From Kumtagia sp963820075 (GTDB lineage Bacteria; Pseudomonadota; Alphaproteobacteria; Rhizobiales; Rhizobiaceae), in the NCBI GenBank assembly GCA_963820075.1, contig CAWFYS010000001.1, positions 62,001-126,000 on the forward strand: 64,000 bases of DNA. The letters run 5' to 3'. Below are positions 1 through 9,346 of this stretch, piece by piece (position 1 is the first letter of the stretch; every line of letters starts with the position of its first letter). Position numbers and translations under genes: made by a program. The notes under the pieces were generated by a model. It did not search any database. It was not told where the DNA came from and saw nothing but the letters and a program-made list of their open reading frames with translations.

Positions 1-244
1 GATCAGTCAGAGAAACCACCGAATTGAGATTGATCGTGTTCAGCAGGGCGATGAGATCGATGGACAAGTCGCGCTTCAGCGCGGGTTCGTCGTTGCGGCG
101 CTGCCGCGAATGGCGGCCCTCGATGACGCGCTCTCCGTCGACGATGCGAACGCGGTTGTCCGTGGCGTCGCGCGCCTCGAACGCCTCGCGGAAGGCCGAC
201 ATAAGCGGCGCCTGAAACTGCGCGTCATTCTTGGCTTTGCGCAT
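1..244 (-). CDS. tssE: TssE, T6SS baseplate gp25-like protein (3' end outside window)
   Basis: The first 81 codons begin with MRKAKNDAQFQAPLMSAFRE and contain a run of arginines followed by a segment rich in Leu, Ile and Asn (DLIALLNTINLNSVVSL). This matches the N-terminal half of T6SS gp25-like baseplate proteins, which help initiate sheath assembly at the cytoplasmic face of the membrane complex. It reads leftward and lies downstream of hcp on the same strand, the usual order in rhizobial imp loci. A hairpin terminator candidate separates it from hcp, so expression may be partly uncoupled. The rest of the protein, and presumably tssF and tssG, lie beyond base 1. The family call rests on context plus a partial sequence. 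Confidence 0.75.
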   Translation of the reverse strand, partial: MRKAKNDAQFQAPLMSAFREAFEARDATDNRVRIVDGERVIEGRHSRQRRNDEPALKRDLSIDLIALLNTINLNSVVSLTD

Positions 245-261
245 CGATGCTCACGGTATTT

Positions 262-306
262 GGACGTTTGGTTCCAAAACCAAACTGCCGGCCCGAAGGC
301 CGGCAG
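262..306 (-). terminator. Hairpin terminator candidate after hcp
   Basis: A perfect 9-bp stem (285-293 with 298-306) closes a 4-nt loop that reads UUCG on the minus strand, the extra-stable tetraloop. On that strand it is followed by TTTGGTTTTGG, a U-rich tract broken by G pairs. It lies 60 bases after the hcp stop and before tssE. Hcp is usually made in large excess, so partial termination here would fit, but that is inference. Confidence 0.6.
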
Positions 307-364
307 CGTCAAGCAGTACAAGCAGGTCCACCCCCACAAGCCACTGGACCAAACGCGGCAGGCC

Positions 365-847
365 TTAAGCCTTCTCGTTCTTGGCGAGATCGTAGCCGAA
401 GTTGTCGGAAACTTCCAACCCGCCAGTCTTTGACTGCTGATTGTAGACGATCTTGTACTTCTTGAAGTTCAGCGTGACATTTTCCGTCGTGCGGTCTTCG
501 CCGCCGCTGCCGCCGGTCGAAACGCTGGTGACGATGACGTCTTCCATCTTGATCTCAAGATAGACGAAGGGCTTGCCACCGGCCTTGCGGGCCTTGAACT
601 CGACGACCTTATAGTGTTCGCCGGTGCACATTTGTCCCCAAAGCTTGGGAGATACGATATCGGTGTACTTGGTGAAGGAGAAATCCTGCAAGTTCACCTT
701 GCCACCACCCATGCCGCCGCCCTGATGGGCGGTACCACTTTGCGAGCCTCCCAGTGACCAGGCGAGTACGTCGATCCAGGCCGGAAACTGTGCGTCCTGG
801 CCCTCGCCCTTGAGAGTCCCGAGTTTAATGAACATGTCTTGCGCCAT
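365..847 (-). CDS. hcp: Hcp (TssD), T6SS inner-tube protein
   Basis: This 160-residue protein has the length and the single beta-rich domain of Hcp, which forms the hexameric rings of the expelled T6SS tube and is itself secreted. It opens MAQDMFIKLGTLKGEGQD and has an internal Gly-rich loop (HQGGGMGGGKVNLQDFSF, about residues 42-59). The C-terminal half contains the family-like stretches EIKMEDVIVTSVS and TENVTLNFKKYKIVY. A strong AGGAGG ribosome site precedes the ATG, as expected for an abundant product. It is the fifth gene of the leftward operon, after tssC. The reading frame is intact. Confidence 0.95.
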   Translation of the reverse strand: MAQDMFIKLGTLKGEGQDAQFPAWIDVLAWSLGGSQSGTAHQGGGMGGGKVNLQDFSFTKYTDIVSPKLWGQMCTGEHYKVVEFKARKAGGKPFVYLEIKMEDVIVTSVSTGGSGGEDRTTENVTLNFKKYKIVYNQQSKTGGLEVSDNFGYDLAKNEKA

Positions 848-929
848 AGCAGTCCTCCTGACAAAACAGCACGCGGTCAGCGCTGTTTACGGTTGTTGAG
901 TGCTCTGAATTACCGGTATGGATCGCGCG

Positions 930-2426
930 CTAGCCTGCCTTTGCCGGTAGTCGCGAGACCAGGCTCATACCGATATCCATGCCTTCCAGTTGGAAATGCG
1001 GGCGTAGATAAAAACGTGCCCCGTAGAATCCGGGGTTCTCCGCATCTTCGAAAACGTCCACGCGGGCCGCGGCGAGCGGCTTGCGCGCTTTCGTTATGGA
1101 ATCAGAGTTCGCAGGGTCGGCGTCCACATACTGGTTGATCCAGCCTTGCAGCCAGCGTTCCAGTTCCTGACGCTCCTTCGTCTCTCCGATCTGATCGCGC
1201 ACCATGCATTTAAGGTAATGGCTGAAGCGCGAAATCGCGAACATATAGGGTATTCGCGCCGAGAGGTTGTCGGCGGCGGTTGCTTCCTCCTTGTCGTATT
1301 TCTTTGGCCGGTACAGCGACTGGGCGCCGATGAAGGCCGCCTTGTCGGTGTTCTTGCGGTGGATGAGGGGCAGCAGGCCCGACCTCGACAGTTCGTTCTC
1401 ACGCCGGTCGGTGATCGCGATCTCGGTCGGACATTTCAGGTCGACACTGCCGTCGTCCGTCGGGAAGGTATGGGTCGGCAGATTGATGACTTCGCCGCCC
1501 GACTGCACGCCGCGGATGCGGACGGTCCATCCATATTCCTTGTAGGCACGGTTGATGTTCGCCGCCATCGCGTAGGCGGCGTTCATCCAGGAATATTTCT
1601 GGCCGGCGTGCCCGTCCGTCTCCTCCTCGAAGGCGAATTCCTCGACCGGCAGCGACTTGGCGCCATAGGGCTGGCGGGCCAGCACGCGCGGCATGCACAA
1701 TCCGACATAGCGGGAATTTTCCGAATCGCGCACCGACTTCCACGCCGCATAGTCCGGCGTGTCGAAGAGCTTGCTGAGGTCGCGCGGATTCATGAGTTCG
1801 GTCCAGGAATCCATGCCCATAAGTGTCGGCGCCGCACCGGCAATCATTGGTGCATGCGCCGCGGCCGCGATCTTTCCGAGATCGCGAATAAGGCGGACGT
1901 CAACCGCAGAGTGGTCGAAATGGTAGTCGCCGACCAGGCACCCGAAGGGATGGCCGCCGAGCGTACCGAACTCCTGTTCGTAGAAGGACTTGAACAGCGG
2001 GCTCTGGTCCCATTTGGCGTCGGGATAGAGGCGCAGGTCACGGTAGAGCTCCTGCTTCGAAACATTCATGACCTTCAGCTTCAAGGACGCGTCGGTTTCG
2101 GAATTGTAGACGATGTAGTGCAGGCCTCGCCAAGCGCTCTCGACCTGCTGAAATGTCTCGTTGTGCAGGATCTCGTTGACCTGAGCGGAAAGCTTCTCGT
2201 CGAGCCGCGCGATCATCTCATCGATCGTGTCGAGCACATCGTCCTTGATCAGGCTCGTGTCGGCGAGCGCCTGCTGGACCAGCGTGTTGACGGCGTTCTC
2301 GACTTCCGTCGCCGCTCGCTCGCTGCGCGGCTTGAAACTCTGTTTGAGCAAGCCGGAAAAGTCCTCGGCTTCCTTGATCGCGATGCCGCCGGTCGCGGCT
2401 TTGTCCGGTGTAAGTTCGGTAGCCAC
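930..2426 (-). CDS. tssC: TssC, T6SS contractile sheath large subunit
   Basis: This 498-residue protein is the large partner of the VipA/VipB-type sheath that contracts to drive the Hcp tube out of the cell. Recognisable family stretches include LHYIVYNSETDASLKLKVMN (about 105-125), FGCLVGDYHFDH (about 160-172), and the C-terminal PFFERNEL-like region. The C-terminus DIGMSLVSRLPAKAG is also typical. The length is normal for TssC. The start is taken as GTG at 2426. It follows tssB by 41 bases, consistent with co-translation of the two sheath subunits. No frameshift is present. Confidence 0.95.
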   Translation of the reverse strand: MATELTPDKAATGGIAIKEAEDFSGLLKQSFKPRSERAATEVENAVNTLVQQALADTSLIKDDVLDTIDEMIARLDEKLSAQVNEILHNETFQQVESAWRGLHYIVYNSETDASLKLKVMNVSKQELYRDLRLYPDAKWDQSPLFKSFYEQEFGTLGGHPFGCLVGDYHFDHSAVDVRLIRDLGKIAAAAHAPMIAGAAPTLMGMDSWTELMNPRDLSKLFDTPDYAAWKSVRDSENSRYVGLCMPRVLARQPYGAKSLPVEEFAFEEETDGHAGQKYSWMNAAYAMAANINRAYKEYGWTVRIRGVQSGGEVINLPTHTFPTDDGSVDLKCPTEIAITDRRENELSRSGLLPLIHRKNTDKAAFIGAQSLYRPKKYDKEEATAADNLSARIPYMFAISRFSHYLKCMVRDQIGETKERQELERWLQGWINQYVDADPANSDSITKARKPLAAARVDVFEDAENPGFYGARFYLRPHFQLEGMDIGMSLVSRLPAKAG

Positions 2427-2467
2427 TGTCTTGCCTCAGCTGTTGTTAGCTTGCCCTATGTGGCGGT

Positions 2468-3010
2468 CTATGCGTTGTCTTCTTCCGCCCCGTCCGCCGG
2501 CTTGGCCGCGATGGCCGCATCCCGCCGTTCCTTCAGCGCCTGCATCAATTGCGGGTCGGCAAGCAGCCTCTTGAGTTGATCCTCGGCGGCCACCTTGCCG
2601 TCCATGTAACGTTGAAGATTTGCGAGCTGGTCGCGCGCTTCCAGCAACGCACGCAGCGCCGGAACCTGTCTGGCGATGGCGCCCGGCGTGAAGTCCTCCA
2701 TCCGCTTGAACGTAAGGTTGACGCCAAGCTGTTCGCCACCTTCGCCGCTCAGCTTGTTGGGCACGCGAAATGTCGAGGCCGGCTCCACACTGGCCATGTA
2801 GTCCTCGAAGTTGTCCATATCGACATTGGAGAATTTTCGCTCGGCCATGGACGGCTTGGCCACTTTCGACGCGTTGCCCGAAAGATCGGAAAGTATCCCC
2901 ATGACGAAGGGAAGCTCGACCTGCTTTTCGGCGTTGTACGGGTCCTCGTAGGAAATCTGAACACGCGGAGGACGATTGCGCTTGATGAACTTCTGACCAC
3001 TGTCGGACAT
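2468..3010 (-). CDS. tssB: TssB, T6SS contractile sheath small subunit
   Basis: This 180-residue protein is the small sheath subunit, which pairs with TssC. It shows the N-terminal family pattern KFIKRNRPPRVQISYE followed by VELPFVMGILSDLSG, and the LGVNLTFKRMEDFTPGAIA block in the middle. The C-terminus is Ala-rich and charged. The ATG at 3010 has a purine-rich site (GAGAGGAAA) just upstream. It lies between tssA and tssC, the conserved order in imp-type clusters. Confidence 0.95.
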   Translation of the reverse strand: MSDSGQKFIKRNRPPRVQISYEDPYNAEKQVELPFVMGILSDLSGNASKVAKPSMAERKFSNVDMDNFEDYMASVEPASTFRVPNKLSGEGGEQLGVNLTFKRMEDFTPGAIARQVPALRALLEARDQLANLQRYMDGKVAAEDQLKRLLADPQLMQALKERRDAAIAAKPADGAEEDNA

Positions 3011-3087
3011 GGCTCATTTCCTCTCAATGCCACATGGAACACGAAGTTCCGGCGGGTTGTCAAACGGTTTCAAGGCCAAGATTTTGC

Positions 3088-4423
3088 TCACTGTACGCTC
3101 TTTTTCGGTATCAGATCCGCGATAATCGACTGAAAGCTTTGGTTCACGAAGCGTTCCGCCCGGCCCAGCACCATGGGTATCGGACTGGACGGCTCTACCG
3201 TCCTGAAAAAGGCTCCGACACCTGTCATCAGCGCGGTCGCTTCGGCGCGTGTTCCGGCCGCGTACGGTTCGTCGGCGTCGCCTTGCGTTTCCTCGGCCGT
3301 TGCCGCGTAGTCTTCCGTGATCGCCCGCATCTTCGTCATGTTGAATTCGAAGCCGACTGCGGTGTCGACGATGATCGAGGCATGTTCGGCCGTGTCCGGC
3401 ATGAGCGCTTCGAGCGCCGCGACCAGCGGCTTGCCGACGAGCAGCCGCGCCTGGTGAACCAGGATAAGCGCGGGAGACGACGGTTCGAGCCGGCCGAAAT
3501 ATTGCTCCGCGGCAAGCAGCGCCGAGGCCGCGGCCGCATGGCTTGCGATGGTGATCGCCTCGGCGCGGGCCGGCGCGCCCTGGGGGCGCGGACAGGACCG
3601 CGGCGCCATTTGCGGTGCTCGGGCCCGCTTCGGCGGAAGCAGCCGCCTCGGCGGCATCGGCTGCGCCGCCGCCCAGATCCGGGCGGGCGCTTTCGATGAA
3701 TTTCAGCAACTGGCGGAGCACGCCGCTCAAAAGGTCGAAGTTCGGCGAGTACTGGTAGTTCGTTCCTTCGTCGAACGCCGACTTGGATCGAATTCAGAGC
3801 TTGCCCGGCCGCGGACAGGGAGGCATGCACCACGTCGATCTCGTTGCGGTGCGACTCGCTGCGCAGCGTCTCCGTGATCTGGTTTATGTCGATCGTGCGC
3901 TCTCCTTCGCGCGCCGCCGCGGTTCCCGTCGCGACTTGATGGTCGCGCAGGCTGATTGCTCCGGCCCGCGGGTCGCGGATGACAGGTGCGTATTGAAGCG
4001 GCAGCACGATGGTCGTGCGATCGTCGAGCACGCTGATCGTGTTCTGGCGCAGCGTGAAATCGCCGTCGAAACCCTTGGGGTGGACCTCGTTCCCAGTATT
4101 TGCCGAGCAGCGCGGCTATCGCCTGAACGCATTCGCGAGAAACCGACGATCTGCCCCGACAAAGCCTGCAAGCGGGCTTCAAGCGTCAGCAGCCTGAGGT
4201 CGCGGGACTGTTCGAGGAAGCCCGCGATCGCCTTTGTGTCAGCCTTCAGATCGATTTTGGCAAGATCGACCGGCGCTCCGGTCTCCGAGTCCAGATACCG
4301 GCTCGGCATCCGGTTGTCGGCGCCGAGCATGTAGTTGAGGTATTTGTCGTCGCCGATTTCATCGAGATCGGGCCCGCAGGGCTCGCTCTCTGAGACCGGA
4401 TTGAGGAGACTGTCGAATCGCAT
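3088..4423 (-). CDS. tssA: TssA, T6SS baseplate/cap protein (ImpA N-terminal family), reading frame broken
   Basis: Joining the frames gives a protein of about 440 residues that starts MRFDSLLNPVSESEPCGPDL, the signature opening of ImpA/TssA, which primes sheath polymerisation. The C-terminal frame (3088 to about 3590) carries GVGAFFRTVEPSSPIPMVLG and ends in SFQSIIADLIPKK, typical of the TssA C-terminal region. The frame changes near 4141, 4088, 3781 and 3587. Each is restored by removing one base from a 2-5 nt homopolymer (AA, GGG, AA, CCCCC). I therefore think the gene is intact in the organism and the breaks are read errors. If real, the T6SS would lack an assembly factor. Confidence 0.85.
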
Positions 4424-4525
4424 CGCCGCTTTCAGTCACAAATCAGACGTCCGTCAAACCGGACGCCCGAGATGACATTACCGCACCTTGCGTTTCAGCT
4501 TGGTGTCGGCAACGGCGCCCGGCGG

Positions 4526-5052
4526 TTACTGAATCCTGATTCGCATCTCGACGCGACGGTTGACCGGATCGTATGCATTGGGCACACGCGGATCCTGCTC
4601 GCCCTTGCCGATGGCCTCCACTTTTTCGAGGCTGATGCCGTTGGCCAGCAGAAAGCCCGTTACGGCCTGGGCGCGCCGCTCCGAAAGCCGGTCGTTGTAG
4701 CGTTTCGTCGCCGGAGGCATCCGTGTAGCCTTCGACGACGAACGTGGCCGCCCGCAGCCTTTCGTCCTTCAGCGCCTTGGCGAATTCATTCAGGTTCGGC
4801 GCGCGCCTGCTCGGTCAGTTCGGCGGAGTTCAGGTCGAAGTTGATCAGCATGTCGAGCCCGGTCGGCGCCGGCTGGTCCTTGCTGCATTCCTCCGTCGTT
4901 CCGATACAGATACCGCGCTTGGCACCGAGATCGGCGGTATCGACGAAATGCTTGACGATCTGGTCTGATTTCAACTGCGGGTCGGCGGCCGCATAGTGCA
5001 CCCCGGAGAGGCACCCGACCGCGAGCACCGACGCAAAAATTGTCGTGCGCAT
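4526..5052 (-). CDS. OmpA-family peptidoglycan-associated protein of the T6SS locus, reading frame broken
   Basis: The product begins MRTTIFASVLAVGCLSGVHY, a signal peptide. After a spacer it shows INFDLNSAELTEQAR, then FVVEGYTDASG, and ends YNDRLSERRAQAVTGFLLANGI...NRRVEMRIRIQ. This is the OmpA-like peptidoglycan-binding fold, including the Asp and Arg that contact diaminopimelate. It is probably periplasmic, anchoring the T6SS membrane complex or outer membrane to the wall. Frame changes near 4796 (CC) and 4713 (AAA) are each fixed by deleting one base, giving about 175 residues. It is the first gene of the leftward T6SS operon, 36-44 bases after a good promoter. A lipobox is not clear. Confidence 0.8.
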
Positions 5053-5095
5053 TGCACCTGCATCCTTCTGGCGATGGAATAAGCTCCAAACGAAA

Positions 5096-5124
5096 ATGAT
5101 AGAATTCGAGGCGCATTGTGTCAA
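5096..5124 (-). promoter_or_regulatory. Sigma70-type promoter for the leftward T6SS operon
   Basis: On the minus strand a perfect TTGACA (-35, bases 5119-5124) is followed after exactly 17 bases by TATCAT (-10, bases 5096-5101), one mismatch from consensus. Transcription would begin about 8 bases further left, giving a leader of roughly 36 bases before the OmpA-like start codon at 5052. The site lies in the 305-base divergent gap between the OmpA-like gene and vgrG. I see no equally good promoter facing vgrG in that gap. Confidence 0.65.
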
Positions 5125-5357
5125 CGAATCGAAGTCCGTACGTTGGACACCAGTTGTTTACCTCGGTGCCGGACGAGAGTCCGTTTCGGACATTCGGCCT
5201 GCGGGGGGTGGACATGGATACGAACAACTGTCGGCAAGACATCGGGTGGAAATGAAATACCTGTATCGTCGATACCTCGCCGGCCGCTCCAGTGGCCGGG
5301 CTGGCGATGAGGCGGCGCCGCAAACCGGCGCACCCGTTTCAGGGAGAATTCGCTGCG

Positions 5358-7157
5358 ATGGCTAGTCCCTACACGCAAGATCAGCGCATCGGCAGGCTCG
5401 AGATTCGCGAACTCGACGACCAGCTGGCATTGCTGTCGATTTCTGGCACCGAAGGACTCAGCCAGCTGTTCGAATATCGCGTCGAGGCGATCAGCCTGGA
5501 AAAAAAGATCCTCAACTTCGACAAGGCAATCGCCGAACACTGCACCGTGTTCCTGCAGACGGTCGACGGCGGCGAGCGCGTTTTCGACGGCATGCTGGCG
5601 GAGGCGCGCTGGATCGGCACGCGCGTCGAGGGCCACGCCTACGAACTGATCCTCCGGCCCTGGCTCTGGCTGCTGTCCAAGCGCGTCAATTCGAAGATAT
5701 TTCACGATAAGACCGCGCCGGAGATCATCAGGCTCATCTTTAACGAGCATGGCGGCCTGGCCAATTTCCAGCCTTCACTCACCAAAGGCTATCCGAAGCT
5801 CGAATATTGCGCCCAGTATCGGGAAAGCGACATGGACTTTGTCTGCCGGCTGATGGAGGAGCATGGCATTAGTTACCATTTCCGCCATTCCGCCAGCAAC
5901 CATAAGCTTGTCATGGGGGACGGCCTGTCCGCCTATCAGGCTGTCGCCGGCGCTTCGCGTCCGTTCATCTCGATCGCGGAGCAACACAACCGGGACAAGG
6001 AACATTTGTCGCTCTGGCGCCCGGAGCGCAAGTACGTCACCGGCAAGGTTGCAATGGTCGACTATGACTTCAAGAAGCCCTCCGCCAACATGAAGGCGGA
6101 GAAATCGGGTGACAGCAAATTTGAGCAGGGAAAATTCGAAAGCTACGTTCATCCTGGCCGATATGTGAACGCTGCGGAGGGTCTGCTGTACGCCGAAGCG
6201 CAACTGGACATGAGGCGCGGCGAGGATTGCCATTTCCACGCGGAAGGCGACTGCGCCACTCTGTACCCTGGAGCGCTGGTCAATCTGACGGGACATCCCG
6301 AAGACGATCAGAACCAGCAATACCTCGTGCTGAAGGCTACGCACCGCTACGAAGGCCAGTCCTACCGTTCAGGTACCGGCGGCGCGCAAGTCTATCAGGG
6401 CGTCTACGAATTCATCCAGTCCGATCAGCCTTTCGCCCCGCCCATGACGACACCAAAGCCCTATATACGCGGGCCGCAGACGGCCAAGGTGGTGGGCGGC
6501 GGCGAGATCGACTGCGACAAATACGGCCGCATCCAGGTGCGATTTCATTGGGACAGGAAAAGCGATCACTCGCGCTGGGTGCGTGTCGCGCAGGTTGCCG
6601 CCGGACAATCCTGGGGCGCGATATTCACGCCCCGTGTCGGGATGGAGGTGATCGTCGACTTTCTGGAGGGTGACCCCGACCAGCCGATCATCATCGGCTG
6701 CGTGTACAATCAAAACAACATGCCGCCCTTCGAGCTGCCCGGCAAGAAGAACATTTCCGGGTGGAAGACGAATTCGACGACCGGCGGCGGCGGCTACAAC
6801 GAACTCGTCATGGACAATTCGAAGGGCTCCGAACTCGTCCGCTTCCATGGCCAGAAGGATCTCGATTCCACCGTCGAGAATGACGAGCGACGTCTGATCA
6901 AGAACGATCGCAAGACACAGATCAACAACAACGACACGCTCAACGTGACCAACGAAATATCGATCACGGCGGGAACGAAGATCACTATCACCTGCGGCAA
7001 GAGCAAGATCACGATGGACCCGATGTCGATCAAGATCGAATCGCCGAATGTCGAAATCAATACGGAATTGCAGTTCAAGTCGAATTCGAAGCTTCTCTCG
7101 CAGCACGAAGCGAAGGCGACGATGATCATCAACGGCACCATTGTGAAGATCAACTGA
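5358..7157 (+). CDS. vgrG: VgrG (TssI), T6SS spike protein
   Basis: This 599-residue protein is the trimeric puncturing spike at the tip of the Hcp tube. The N-terminal 400 residues have the gp27-like pattern (LFEYRVEAIS, WLWLLSKRVNSKIFHDKT, YCAQYRESDMDFVCRLMEEHGI). This is followed by the gp5-like OB domain (CDKYGRIQVRFHWDR, SRWVRVAQVAAGQSWG, GMEVIVDFLEGDPDQPIIIGCVYN). It ends with a beta-helix segment rich in Asn and Ile repeats and a short tail with no effector domain. The start at 5358 is preferred because AGGGAGAA precedes it; an in-frame start at 5292 would add 22 basic residues. It diverges from the structural operon. Confidence 0.95.
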   Translation: MASPYTQDQRIGRLEIRELDDQLALLSISGTEGLSQLFEYRVEAISLEKKILNFDKAIAEHCTVFLQTVDGGERVFDGMLAEARWIGTRVEGHAYELILRPWLWLLSKRVNSKIFHDKTAPEIIRLIFNEHGGLANFQPSLTKGYPKLEYCAQYRESDMDFVCRLMEEHGISYHFRHSASNHKLVMGDGLSAYQAVAGASRPFISIAEQHNRDKEHLSLWRPERKYVTGKVAMVDYDFKKPSANMKAEKSGDSKFEQGKFESYVHPGRYVNAAEGLLYAEAQLDMRRGEDCHFHAEGDCATLYPGALVNLTGHPEDDQNQQYLVLKATHRYEGQSYRSGTGGAQVYQGVYEFIQSDQPFAPPMTTPKPYIRGPQTAKVVGGGEIDCDKYGRIQVRFHWDRKSDHSRWVRVAQVAAGQSWGAIFTPRVGMEVIVDFLEGDPDQPIIIGCVYNQNNMPPFELPGKKNISGWKTNSTTGGGGYNELVMDNSKGSELVRFHGQKDLDSTVENDERRLIKNDRKTQINNNDTLNVTNEISITAGTKITITCGKSKITMDPMSIKIESPNVEINTELQFKSNSKLLSQHEAKATMIINGTIVKIN

Positions 7158-7204
7158 GCCGGACGTATCCGATCGGTGACGGACGAACGGGAGCGTCGAA
7201 CGAA

Positions 7205-7753
7205 ATGACCAACCGCCTTCGGTTCAACACGGCAAGGGAATTGTTCGAGGCGTTCCCCACCGCCTCGGAAGATATGACGGCTGGCCCCGCCGACCAGCCT
7301 TCGCTTGTTTTCCTGCGCGGCCTGGTCTCCGGGCCGACGCCGGAGGATGCCGTCACCTTCTGCGCCTATCTGCTGCCGCGCAGGGTGGCGGTGTGGTGGG
7401 GACACCAGTGCCTGATGAACCTTCCGGAGGGGCTGGCCCCTCATGACCGCGGTCTGCTCGCCACCGCCGAGGACTGGGTGCGCGAACCCGAGGAAGATCG
7501 CCGCTACAGCGCGCTGGACGCCGGAATGGCGGCTCCCGTCAAGACGCCGGGCGCCTGGATCGCGCTCGCGGCGGGATGGAGCGGCGGCTCCATGGCGCCG
7601 GCGGGCATGGCGCCGGTCGTCCCGCCGCCATACCTGACGGCGCGCGCGGTCAATGCCGGCGTGCTCAGCGCGCTTGCCCGCGTGCCGCTGAAACAGCGCG
7701 CCGCCGTGCTGTCGGCTTGCGTGTCCATGGGCATCCAGATGACGGAAAATTGA
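7205..7753 (+). CDS. T6SS-associated DUF6931-type protein
   Basis: This 182-residue protein begins MTNRLRFNTARELFEAFPTA and contains LPRRVAVWWGHQCL (about 59-72), features I associate with the DUF6931 family found beside vgrG and FHA genes in proteobacterial T6SS loci. It starts 47 bases after vgrG. There is no signal peptide or membrane span, so it is probably cytoplasmic. The central region is Ala/Gly/Pro-rich (about 105-145) and may be flexible. The function is unknown. Its position suggests an adaptor that loads or matures VgrG, which is inference from location only. Confidence 0.6.
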   Translation: MTNRLRFNTARELFEAFPTASEDMTAGPADQPSLVFLRGLVSGPTPEDAVTFCAYLLPRRVAVWWGHQCLMNLPEGLAPHDRGLLATAEDWVREPEEDRRYSALDAGMAAPVKTPGAWIALAAGWSGGSMAPAGMAPVVPPPYLTARAVNAGVLSALARVPLKQRAAVLSACVSMGIQMTEN

Positions 7754-7890
7754 AATTCGTGACTGCCCCCGCCGCGATGTCTCGGTTAATATTACGGTTT
7801 CGGTTGCGCGCCGTGCTTGCGCGGCGGGCGCCGTGGCCGGTAAGCTTCCGCGGTGCGTCCGGCGCGGAATGGAGGCGTTGAAGCGGCCTG

Positions 7891-9297
7891 ATGACGATCA
7901 CGCTAACGATCGACAGTGTCGATTCCCTGCCCGATGGCGGCCCGATCCGATACCAGGCGCGCAATCGGGGCTTCGAGATCGGCCGGCAGCAGCATCTCGA
8001 CTGGACCCTGCCGGATCCGAGCCGCTACATTTCCGGCCTGCATTGCGACGTGCGCTTCGAGAAGGGCGGCTACTGGCTTTACGACGTGTCGCGCAACGGC
8101 ACCTTCCTCAACGGATCGACCGCGCGCGTGAAGAGCCCGTACCAGCTCGCCACCGGCGACCGGCTGACCATCGGCCATTACATAATCCGCGTCGAGATCG
8201 AGGATGGCGCGGCGCCCGCGCCCTTGGCGCGGCCGAACGAGGACGAAGTTCCGGCTCGACCGCAGTCTTTCTCGAAGCCGTCCGACGACATATGGGGCAC
8301 GGGCGAACCGGCACCGCCGCCGATCGACAGGCGTGAACTGACTCCCGAGCCGAGCAATCGGCGGCGGGCGCCCGATTTCTCTCATCAATTCCTCGAATTT
8401 CCCGACATGCGGCCGTCCGGGGAAGCCGCTACGGGGCCGTTTCGTCCCGAGCCCTTTCCCGTGCCGGATGGAGCGGCTGCTCCCGCGCGCTCCGAATCCC
8501 CGTTCGGCGAGCCCGGTCCGCAGCCGCGCAGCCCGCCGCCGGCATACGTGCCGCCAGCCTTCCAGCCGCTCCCGGCCGAGCCGCCGCCCGTGCCGCGGGC
8601 GAGGCCGGTGCCGGGCGCCGGCAAATCCTTCGCTTCGGGCAATCCGCCGGCCGCCGCCGGGTCGCCCATGCAGTTCGCCGTGCAGCCTTTCCCGCCGCCG
8701 GCTGCCGCGCCGGCCAGCGACCAGCAAGGCCTTGCGCGCTTCCTTCAGGCGCTTGCGGCGGGCGCGGGCGTCGCGCCCGATACGTTCGCGGGACGCGATC
8801 CCGCCGAGGTCGGCTACGAGATCGGGGAATTCCTGAAGGTTTCGACCGAGCAGCTTGCCCAACTGCTGCGGGCTCGCGCCGCCGCGAAGGCGATGACCAA
8901 GAGTTCGAGCCGCACCATGATCGGCGCGACCGACAACAATCCGCTGAAGTTCATTCCCGGCGCCTCCGAGGCGATCGACGTCATGTTCTCGCGAAAGCGT
9001 CCCGGTTTTCTCGGCGCGAAGGCCAGTCTCGAGGCCGGCTTCGCGGATCTCAAACGGCATGAAATCGCGACTTACGCGGCCATGCAGAAGGCCCTCGACC
9101 GGCTCCTCGACGAACTCTCGCCCGAGGCGATCGCGGCCAAGGTGGGCAATTCCGCCTTCTCGTCGAAGAAGAGCCGGTCGTGGGAACTCTTCGTCGAACG
9201 CTGGGAGCAAAAGGCCGGACCCCACGACAACGGCATGCTGGACGTCTTTTTCGGCTATTTCGCCGAGGCCTATGACGAAGCGAACAAGAAGGGCTGA
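7891..9297 (+). CDS. tagH: TagH, FHA-domain T6SS regulator
   Basis: This 468-residue protein has an N-terminal FHA domain (about 1-105), with the FEIGRQQHLDWTLPDPSRYISGLHCDVRF and SRNGTFLNGS motifs that bind phosphothreonine. A long Pro/Ala-rich linker follows (about 110-280). The C-terminal domain (about 285-468), with FKVSTEQLAQLLRARAAAK and DVFFGYFAEAYDEAN, matches the TagH/VasC family. FHA proteins of this type act in post-translational control of T6SS assembly with a Thr kinase and phosphatase, neither of which is in the window. It is the third gene of the rightward vgrG unit. The low-complexity linker is unusually long but in frame. Confidence 0.9.
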   Translation: MTITLTIDSVDSLPDGGPIRYQARNRGFEIGRQQHLDWTLPDPSRYISGLHCDVRFEKGGYWLYDVSRNGTFLNGSTARVKSPYQLATGDRLTIGHYIIRVEIEDGAAPAPLARPNEDEVPARPQSFSKPSDDIWGTGEPAPPPIDRRELTPEPSNRRRAPDFSHQFLEFPDMRPSGEAATGPFRPEPFPVPDGAAAPARSESPFGEPGPQPRSPPPAYVPPAFQPLPAEPPPVPRARPVPGAGKSFASGNPPAAAGSPMQFAVQPFPPPAAAPASDQQGLARFLQALAAGAGVAPDTFAGRDPAEVGYEIGEFLKVSTEQLAQLLRARAAAKAMTKSSSRTMIGATDNNPLKFIPGASEAIDVMFSRKRPGFLGAKASLEAGFADLKRHEIATYAAMQKALDRLLDELSPEAIAAKVGNSAFSSKKSRSWELFVERWEQKAGPHDNGMLDVFFGYFAEAYDEANKKG

Positions 9298-9346
9298 AGC
9301 GCCCTTCCGCGGCTCGCCTCAATCCCCCGCGACAATTCCTGTTTAG

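Noticed and set aside
1146..2579. Long plus-strand open frame opposite tssC
   Set aside because: It is the complement of a clear tssC gene in GC-rich DNA, with an Arg/Gly-rich translation and no recognisable domain.
7903..9225. Long minus-strand open frame opposite tagH
   Set aside because: It is Arg-rich and without a family pattern, and the plus strand encodes the FHA protein.
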